Source: JBBPZA01 sp963728925
GTDB taxonomy: Bacteria > Actinomycetota > Thermoleophilia > Solirubrobacterales > Solirubrobacteraceae
Assembly (NCBI GenBank): GCA_963728925.1
Contig: CAVSMB010000014.1
Location: forward strand, 186,001 to 250,000
Direction of reading: 5' to 3'
DNA length: 64,000 nucleotides
Shown here one piece after another: positions 59,623 to 64,000 of this stretch. The notes beneath the pieces were generated by a model. It had not been told where the DNA came from, ran no database searches, and saw only the letters and a program-made list of their open reading frames with translations. Within the stretch, counting starts at the first letter, position 1, and every line of letters begins with the position of its first letter. A program made the position numbers and the translations under genes.

Positions 59623-60611
59623 GAGGGCCCCGTCCACCACTGGCCGGTCGGCGCGGCCGGCACGCCGGGGGGCAGCCCGGGCCCGGCCGGCGCGGCGAGC
59701 GAAGTGTCGCCAGTGAGCTCGAGGAAGACGTCCTCGAGCGTCGCGGCGAGCGGCGTGAGCTCGTGCAGCACCAGCGACTCGGCGGCGGCGAGCTCGCCGA
59801 CGCGCTCTGCCGTGATCCCGCGGGCGACGAAGGCGGGCGAGGCCGCGCCGCCCGTCGCACTCAAGGGGTCGGCCTCCAGGCGAGCCCCCTGGCCCTGCAG
59901 CACCGTCGCGAGGCGCTGCGCATCGGGCGTGCGCACCCTGACGCCGCTGCTCGAGCGGCGCGTGAGCTCCTCCACCGAGCCCTGCGCGACGAGCCGGCCG
60001 CGGCCGATGACGATCACGTCGTCGACGGTCTGGGCGATCTCGGCGAGCACGTGGCTCGAGACCAGCACGGCGCGGCCCTGTGCGGCCAGCGCGCGAAGCA
60101 CGTCGCGCAGCCAGCGGATGCCCTGGGGGTCCAGTCCGTTGGCCGGCTCGTCGAGGACGAGCACGCGCGGGTCGCCGAGCAGCGCCGCGGCGAGGCTCAG
60201 GCGCTGGCGCATGCCGAGCGAGTAGCCGCCGGCGCGCCGGCCCCCGTCCTCCGAGAGGCCGACGAGCTCGAGGACCTCGTCGACCCGCGGCTCGTGGACC
60301 CCGCCCGCCGCGGCGAGGATCCGCAGGTGCGCCCGCCCGCTGCGCCCGGGGTGGAAGCGCGCGTTCTCGAGCACGGCGCCAACGGCATGCACCGGGTCGC
60401 GCAGCTCGCTGTAGGGCCGCCCGTCGACCAGCGTGTGGCCCGAGGTCGGGGAGACGAGGCCGAGCAGCGCCCGCAGGGTCGTCGTCTTGCCCGCGCCGTT
60501 GGGCCCGAGGAAGCCGACGATCCGCCCGGCCTCCGCCGTGAAGCTCAGCCCGTCGACTGCGGTGGTGGAGCCGAAGCGCTTGGTCAGCGCCTCCACCGAG
60601 ATCGCGCTCAC
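59619..60611 (-). CDS. ABC transporter ATP-binding protein
   Basis: 330 aa; GTG start overlapping the stop of the DUF2804-type gene. Walker A GFLGPNGAGKTTTL, signature YSLGMRQRLSLAAALL, Walker B RVLVLDEPANGLDP, and H-loop VLVSSHVLAEI. The C-terminal ~110 residues form the regulatory domain usual for drug/antibiotic-type exporters, ending in a Pro/Gly-rich tail. Energises the permease encoded next. Confidence 0.96.
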   Translation of the reverse strand: MSAISVEALTKRFGSTTAVDGLSFTAEAGRIVGFLGPNGAGKTTTLRALLGLVSPTSGHTLVDGRPYSELRDPVHAVGAVLENARFHPGRSGRAHLRILAAAGGVHEPRVDEVLELVGLSEDGGRRAGGYSLGMRQRLSLAAALLGDPRVLVLDEPANGLDPQGIRWLRDVLRALAAQGRAVLVSSHVLAEIAQTVDDVIVIGRGRLVAQGSVEELTRRSSSGVRVRTPDAQRLATVLQGQGARLEADPLSATGGAASPAFVARGITAERVGELAAAESLVLHELTPLAATLEDVFLELTGDTSLAAPAGPGLPPGVPAAPTGQWWTGPS

Positions 60612-61456
60612 CACAGCACCTCGTGGCGCTCCATGACGCCCCAGCCCTCGCTCAGCTCGAGGCCGCCCGGCAGCCGGCCGGTGAACGAGCCGAAGGGCTG
60701 GACGTAGTCCGAGCGGAAGACCAGCAGGTCGTCGTGGCGCTCGCGGGTCGCCTCGCGCGCGAAGCGCAGCCCGCCGTCGCTCTCGCCGTCGCCCTGCACG
60801 CCGCCGAGGTCGTCGTCGAAGCGCACCGGCTCGACCTCGCGGGGCTCGCCGGCGAGCCACACCGTCCGCTCGCTGGCGGTGGCCGAGTCGTGGACGCCGG
60901 CGACGAGGTTCCACGCGACGCTCCGGCCGTCGGCCACGGTCCCGACGCCGGCCGACCAGCGCCACGCGGTGCGGCGCGCGTGGTACCCCGCGCTGTCGTC
61001 GACGATCGCCCGCGCGCGCAGCGCCCGCCGCTGGCCCGCGAGCTCGAGCGTGCCGGTCACCTCGACGCCGCCCTGCTTGCGGGTCCATGCGTAGCCGTCG
61101 CCGTCGGGGGTGACGATCTCCACCCCGGGCACCTCGTCCCACGTGAGGTCGAGGCGCACCGCCTCGTCCTCGACGACGGCGCGGCCGCGCGCGAAGCGCA
61201 CCCCGCCGCGTCCCGGCCGCGTGCGCTCGTGCAGGCATCGCGCCTCGCGGTCCCACACGGCCCAGAAGGACTGCAGCGTCGGACCGATGCGGGCGATCCC
61301 TGCGCACAGCATCACCTCCGGGCCGTAGACGCCGACGTAGCGCCAGCGCTTGAGCAGACGGCCCGCCCACAGGATCGGCATGCGCTCGGGCGGGAGCGGG
61401 ACCGCCGCCGGCCGGCCCGGGCCCGGACCTCGCCACGGCTGGGTTATCCTTGGCAC
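60608..61456 (-). CDS. DUF2804-family protein
   Basis: 282 aa from the GTG at 61456 (reads MPRITQPWRGPGPGRP). The sequence RWRYVGVYGPEVMLC, VRLDLTWDEVPGVEIVTPDGDGYAWTRKQGG and DDSAGYHARRTAWRWSAGVG matches DUF2804 as I recall it, a beta-rich domain without known function. It is the first gene of the ABC exporter operon, which suggests a link to lipids or the exported compound. Confidence 0.75.
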   Translation of the reverse strand: MPRITQPWRGPGPGRPAAVPLPPERMPILWAGRLLKRWRYVGVYGPEVMLCAGIARIGPTLQSFWAVWDREARCLHERTRPGRGGVRFARGRAVVEDEAVRLDLTWDEVPGVEIVTPDGDGYAWTRKQGGVEVTGTLELAGQRRALRARAIVDDSAGYHARRTAWRWSAGVGTVADGRSVAWNLVAGVHDSATASERTVWLAGEPREVEPVRFDDDLGGVQGDGESDGGLRFAREATRERHDDLLVFRSDYVQPFGSFTGRLPGGLELSEGWGVMERHEVLW

Positions 61457-61462
61457 CGCCGA

Positions 61463-61482
61463 GATTGACCGACTGGTCAATC
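61463..61482. promoter_or_regulatory. Perfect palindromic operator between divergent operons
   Basis: GATTGACCGACTGGTCAATC: 8-bp perfect arms, 4-bp centre. It lies 7 bp from the DUF2804-ABC operon start and 22 bp from the nitrilase start. The TetR-type regulator encoded at 62329 is the obvious binder, giving joint repression of both operons. Confidence 0.8.
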
Positions 61483-61504
61483 GGCTCCGACGGGAGGAGG
61501 GAGC

Positions 61505-62332
61505 GTGCGCGCCGCCGCGGTCCAGATCAACGCCACGGAGGATAAGGCCCGCAACCGCGAGCGGGCGCAGCCCCTGGTGCGCGAGGCCGCCGCGGGCGGA
61601 GCCGAGCTCGTCGTCCTGCCCGAGAAGTGGAGCCTGCTCGGGACCGACGCGGAGCACCGCGCGGGCGCCGAACCGCTCGACGGCCCGACCGTCGGCTGGG
61701 CGCGCGAGATCGCCGCCGAGCTGGAGATCGACCTCGTCGCCGGATCCTTCGTCGAGCTCACGGCCGACGGGCACCACCACAACACCTCGGTCCATATCGG
61801 GCCCGACGGCGAGCTGCGCGCCGTCTACCGCAAGATCCATCTCTTCGACGTCGAGGTGGCCGGCACCGTCTACCGCGAGTCAGACGTGGAGGATCCCGGC
61901 GAGGAGATCGTCGTGTCGAGCACGGCGAGCGGCGTCGAGCTGGGCCTGAGCGTCTGCTACGACCTGCGCTTCCCCGAGCTCTACCGGATCCTCACCCTTC
62001 GCGGGGCGCGCGTCCTGCTCGTCCCCGCGGCGTTCACACTCGCGACCACGCGCGACCACTGGGAGGTTCTGCTGCGGGCGCGGGCGATCGAGAGCCAGGT
62101 CTTCGTCGTGGCGCCGAACCAGATCGGGCGCTCGGGGGCGGGCACGCAGGCCGGCGGCCGCTCGATGATCGTCGATCCCTGGGGCCTCGTGCTCGCCTGC
62201 GCACACGACGCCGAGACCTCGATCGCCGCCGACCTCGACCTCGGCGCCCTGGAGCAGATCCGCGAGCGGATGCCCTCGCTGGCCAACCGCCGGCCGGAGG
62301 CCTACCGCTGGCCCGCGGAGGCCCGGACGTGA
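61505..62332 (+). CDS. Carbon-nitrogen hydrolase (nitrilase superfamily)
   Basis: 275 aa; GTG start with ggaggagggag upstream. Catalytic triad visible: Glu40 in LPEKW, Lys about 110 in YRKIHLFD, Cys about 151 in SVCYDLRFPELYR. Nearest functional neighbours are Nit2/omega-amidase or deaminated-glutathione amidase-type enzymes. The stop overlaps the TetR start (GTGA). Confidence 0.92.
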   Translation: MRAAAVQINATEDKARNRERAQPLVREAAAGGAELVVLPEKWSLLGTDAEHRAGAEPLDGPTVGWAREIAAELEIDLVAGSFVELTADGHHHNTSVHIGPDGELRAVYRKIHLFDVEVAGTVYRESDVEDPGEEIVVSSTASGVELGLSVCYDLRFPELYRILTLRGARVLLVPAAFTLATTRDHWEVLLRARAIESQVFVVAPNQIGRSGAGTQAGGRSMIVDPWGLVLACAHDAETSIAADLDLGALEQIRERMPSLANRRPEAYRWPAEART

Positions 62333-62961
62333 GCACCTCCGCCCGCGAGCGCGCCGCGGTCGACAAGCGGCGCCAGATCCTCGACGCCGCCGTCCGGGTC
62401 TTCGCTCGCCAGGGCTTCCACGGGTCGCGGGTGTCCGACGTCGCCGACGAGGCAGGCGTGGCCTACGGGCTCGTCTACCACTACTTCGCCTCCAAGGACG
62501 AGATCCTCGACACCCTCTTCCTCGAGCGCTGGGGGGTGATGCTCGCGGTCATCCACGAGGTCGACGCGGGCGAGGCGACCGCGCGCGAGAAGCTCTTCGC
62601 GATCGCCTCGTTCATCGTGGACTCCTACGCGCACGAGCCCGAGGTGATGAAGGTCATCATCGTCGACGTCACCCGGGCCGCGAACTCGTTCGGGCAGACT
62701 CACCTCGCGAAGATCCGCGAGGCCTACGACGGGATCGCCGAGATCGTCCGCAAGGCGCAGGCGGCCGGGACGCTGAAGTCCTCGGTCACGCCGGAGTTCG
62801 CGGCGCTCGCCTTCTACGGCGCGATCGAGCAGGTGCTGACCGGTTGGATCTTCGACCTGCTGCCCGAGAGCCCCGACGAGTACGAGCGCGCCAAGCGCCA
62901 GGTCGTCGACACGATCTGCGACGGGCTTGAGGACGGAGCCGCCTCCGGCCCCCACCTCTGA
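62329..62961 (+). CDS. TetR-family regulator (FadR/AcrR-like)
   Basis: 210 aa. HTH region RRQILDAAVRVFARQGFHGSRVSDVADEAGVAYGLVYHYFASKDEIL; the C-terminal domain resembles those of fatty-acyl-CoA-sensing TetR proteins (EKLFAIASFIVDSYAHEPEVMKVIIVDV). Co-translated with the nitrilase; it probably binds the palindrome at 61463 and represses its own operon and the divergent ABC operon. Confidence 0.93.
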   Translation: MSTSARERAAVDKRRQILDAAVRVFARQGFHGSRVSDVADEAGVAYGLVYHYFASKDEILDTLFLERWGVMLAVIHEVDAGEATAREKLFAIASFIVDSYAHEPEVMKVIIVDVTRAANSFGQTHLAKIREAYDGIAEIVRKAQAAGTLKSSVTPEFAALAFYGAIEQVLTGWIFDLLPESPDEYERAKRQVVDTICDGLEDGAASGPHL

Positions 62962-62996
62962 GCCTTCGACCCCATCCTCTGATTTACTGCGGCGCG

Positions 62997-63134
62997 ATGC
63001 TCGAGAACGATGCAGTCAAGCGCTTGATCTGGGCCGGCATGCTCGCCGGCATCGGCGCGCTCGCCAGTATCGCGACGACGAAGCTCGCGGCGGTGCTCTT
63101 CCGGCGCGTGTTCGACGAGGACCCGCCCGAGTGA
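62997..63134 (+). CDS. 45-aa small membrane protein
   Basis: 45 aa: a charged start (LENDAVKRLIW), one membrane helix (AGMLAGIGALASIATTKLAAVLF) and an acidic tail (RVFDEDPPE). It precedes two further membrane genes with GTGA overlap, an arrangement seen in actinobacterial Holin-X/DUF3618 operons. No known function. Confidence 0.65.
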   Translation: MLENDAVKRLIWAGMLAGIGALASIATTKLAAVLFRRVFDEDPPE

Positions 63135-63466
63135 CCGGGAACGCGCCCGCCGAGAAGGCCCCCGGCGTCGAGCCGAGCGTTGAGAAGGCCCCGACGGTCG
63201 CCCCGAGCGCGGTCGGCGGCGTGCCCGCGGGCGGCGACCCGGCGGACGGGCCGGCGCTCGCCGACCCGGTGTCCGCCACGGCCGAGCCTGGCATCGGGGC
63301 CGAAGCTGCGTCGCCCGGCGTGGCCGCCGGCGGCGGCGCGCCGATCGCCGGCGTCGAGCCTGCCCCCACCTCCCAGAGCCTGACCGACCGGCCCGAGGTG
63401 CTGGTCGGGGCCGCCTTCGCCGGCGGCATCCTGCTCGCGATCATCTTCCGGCGCCTTGGCTCCTGA
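63131..63466 (+). CDS. Low-complexity protein with C-terminal membrane helix
   Basis: 111 aa; GTG overlaps the previous stop. The first ~80 residues are Ala/Pro/Gly/Glu-rich and disordered. The end LTDRPEVLVGAAFAGGILLAIIFRRLG is a single membrane helix like the tail of DUF3618-type proteins. Probably a membrane-anchored partner of the neighbouring Holin-X protein. Confidence 0.65.
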   Translation: MTGNAPAEKAPGVEPSVEKAPTVAPSAVGGVPAGGDPADGPALADPVSATAEPGIGAEAASPGVAAGGGAPIAGVEPAPTSQSLTDRPEVLVGAAFAGGILLAIIFRRLGS

Positions 63467-64000
63467 CCCCTCGGACCTCGGCCAGACGATCAACGAGATC
63501 ACCGAGCGCGCGACGCTGATCGTCCGCGAGGAGATCGAGCTCGCGCGGGCGGAGGTCGAGGAGAAGGTCCGCAGCCTCGTCAAGGGCGCGGTGGTGGCGG
63601 CCGCCGCGGGGTTCTTCGCGCTCATGGGGCTCGTGCTGCTGCTCCACGGCATCTCGTGGTTCTTCTACGTCAACGTGTTCTCGGCCGACGGCGGCAACAT
63701 CTTCTGGGGCTTCCTGATCGTCGCCGGCACGCTGTTCCTCCTGGGCGCACTCGCGGGCTGGCTCGCCTCGAGAGCGTTCAAGGCGGGCTCGCCGCCCACC
63801 CCGCAGATGGCGATCGACGAGGCGAAGCTGATCCGCGAGACGGTGGAAGCGTCGGCCGGCATCGGCGAAGGGGCGCCGGCCCAGCCGCCCGCGGTCATGG
63901 GCCAGGCCGTCCCGGCCCGGCCTGCGCCGCCTGCGGGCGGACCCGCGACGGGCGGCCCCGCGCCCGGCTCCACGGCACCCGGCCCCGGGGCGCCCGGCTC
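63456..64000 (+). CDS. Actinobacterial Holin-X (DUF1469)-family membrane protein, 3' end outside window
   Basis: TTG start overlapping the previous stop; open to the window edge (181 codons). Amphipathic helix TERATLIVREEIELARAEVEEKV, then two membrane hairpins (GAVVAAAAGFFALMGLVLLL and IFWGFLIVAGTLFLLGALAGWL) are the Holin-X/YqjE pattern. A long Pro/Ala/Gly-rich tail follows. These are cell-envelope proteins of unclear role; true phage holin activity is not implied. Confidence 0.8.
   Translation, partial: MAPDPSDLGQTINEITERATLIVREEIELARAEVEEKVRSLVKGAVVAAAAGFFALMGLVLLLHGISWFFYVNVFSADGGNIFWGFLIVAGTLFLLGALAGWLASRAFKAGSPPTPQMAIDEAKLIRETVEASAGIGEGAPAQPPAVMGQAVPARPAPPAGGPATGGPAPGSTAPGPGAPG

Noticed and set aside
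63456..64000. Prophage lysis gene
   Set aside because: The Holin-X/DUF1469 pattern is a common chromosomal envelope family in actinobacteria, and no other phage genes are present.

Overview
The window is very GC-rich chromosomal DNA with dense genes, many GTG/TTG starts and many ATGA/GTGA stop-start overlaps. The gene content (actinobacterial-type NiFe-hydrogenase operon, SBP56 methanethiol oxidase, MmpL transporter, Holin-X membrane protein, many acyl-CoA and TetR/MerR genes) suggests a high-GC actinobacterium, probably the Thermoleophilia/Solirubrobacterales side. That placement is inference: there is no rRNA or ribosomal marker here, and no tRNA, IS element, CRISPR array or phage block was seen.

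Layout. 1-9672 (+): the 3' end of a NiFe-hydrogenase large subunit and its accessory operon (NifU-like protein, DUF5947-type, a 68-aa protein, DUF6084-type, an unnamed 335-aa protein, maturation protease, a 34-aa microprotein, hypB, double-SIS protein, membrane protein, hypF). 9897-12301 (-): Fur-type regulator and a Vps62-like membrane protein. 12335-15972 (-): bioB, a GST 3' fragment, bioF, bioD. 16047-19886: secreted beta-propeller-like protein, TetR regulator and DHA2-type exporter with a palindromic operator between them. 19928-23036: a redox islet whose first gene (-) reads as a UGSC-family selenoprotein, with an in-frame TGA and a bacterial SECIS hairpin; then a redoxin, a broken flavoprotein disulfide reductase and an SDR. 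23381-27385: sulfur islet (cysteine dioxygenase, amidohydrolase, methanethiol oxidase SBP56, membrane partner, a small broken gene). 27423-33653: SDR, LAL-type LuxR regulator, small conserved protein, MmpL transporter.

33745-44596: enoyl-CoA hydratase with a biotinyl carrier, glycosyltransferase, glpK, plsC, lactonase-like MBL protein, degenerate SDR, CDF transporter, FabG-like SDR, enoyl-CoA hydratase, nfeD-slipin pair and an internally deleted mscL. 44633-54255: lipid/CoA catabolism (two acyl-CoA dehydrogenases, lipoprotein, enoyl-CoA hydratase, arginase-family hydrolase, acyl-CoA carboxylase beta subunit, BKACE enzyme, CoA-transferase, MerR regulator). 54185-58881: two-component system, PepSY protein, secreted protein and two STAS proteins. 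58885-64000: ABC exporter operon with a DUF2804-type protein, divergent nitrilase-TetR operon sharing a perfect 20-bp palindrome, and a small-membrane-protein/Holin-X operon running off the edge.

A recurring oddity is single-base breaks in otherwise well-conserved reading frames (near 20.13, 21.74, 27.22 and 58.55 kb), plus a clean internal deletion in mscL. Assembly error or real gene decay cannot be told apart from the sequence alone. The strongest discovery candidate is the selenocysteine gene: its hairpin has the same apical loop and the same distance from the UGA as the Escherichia coli fdhF element.
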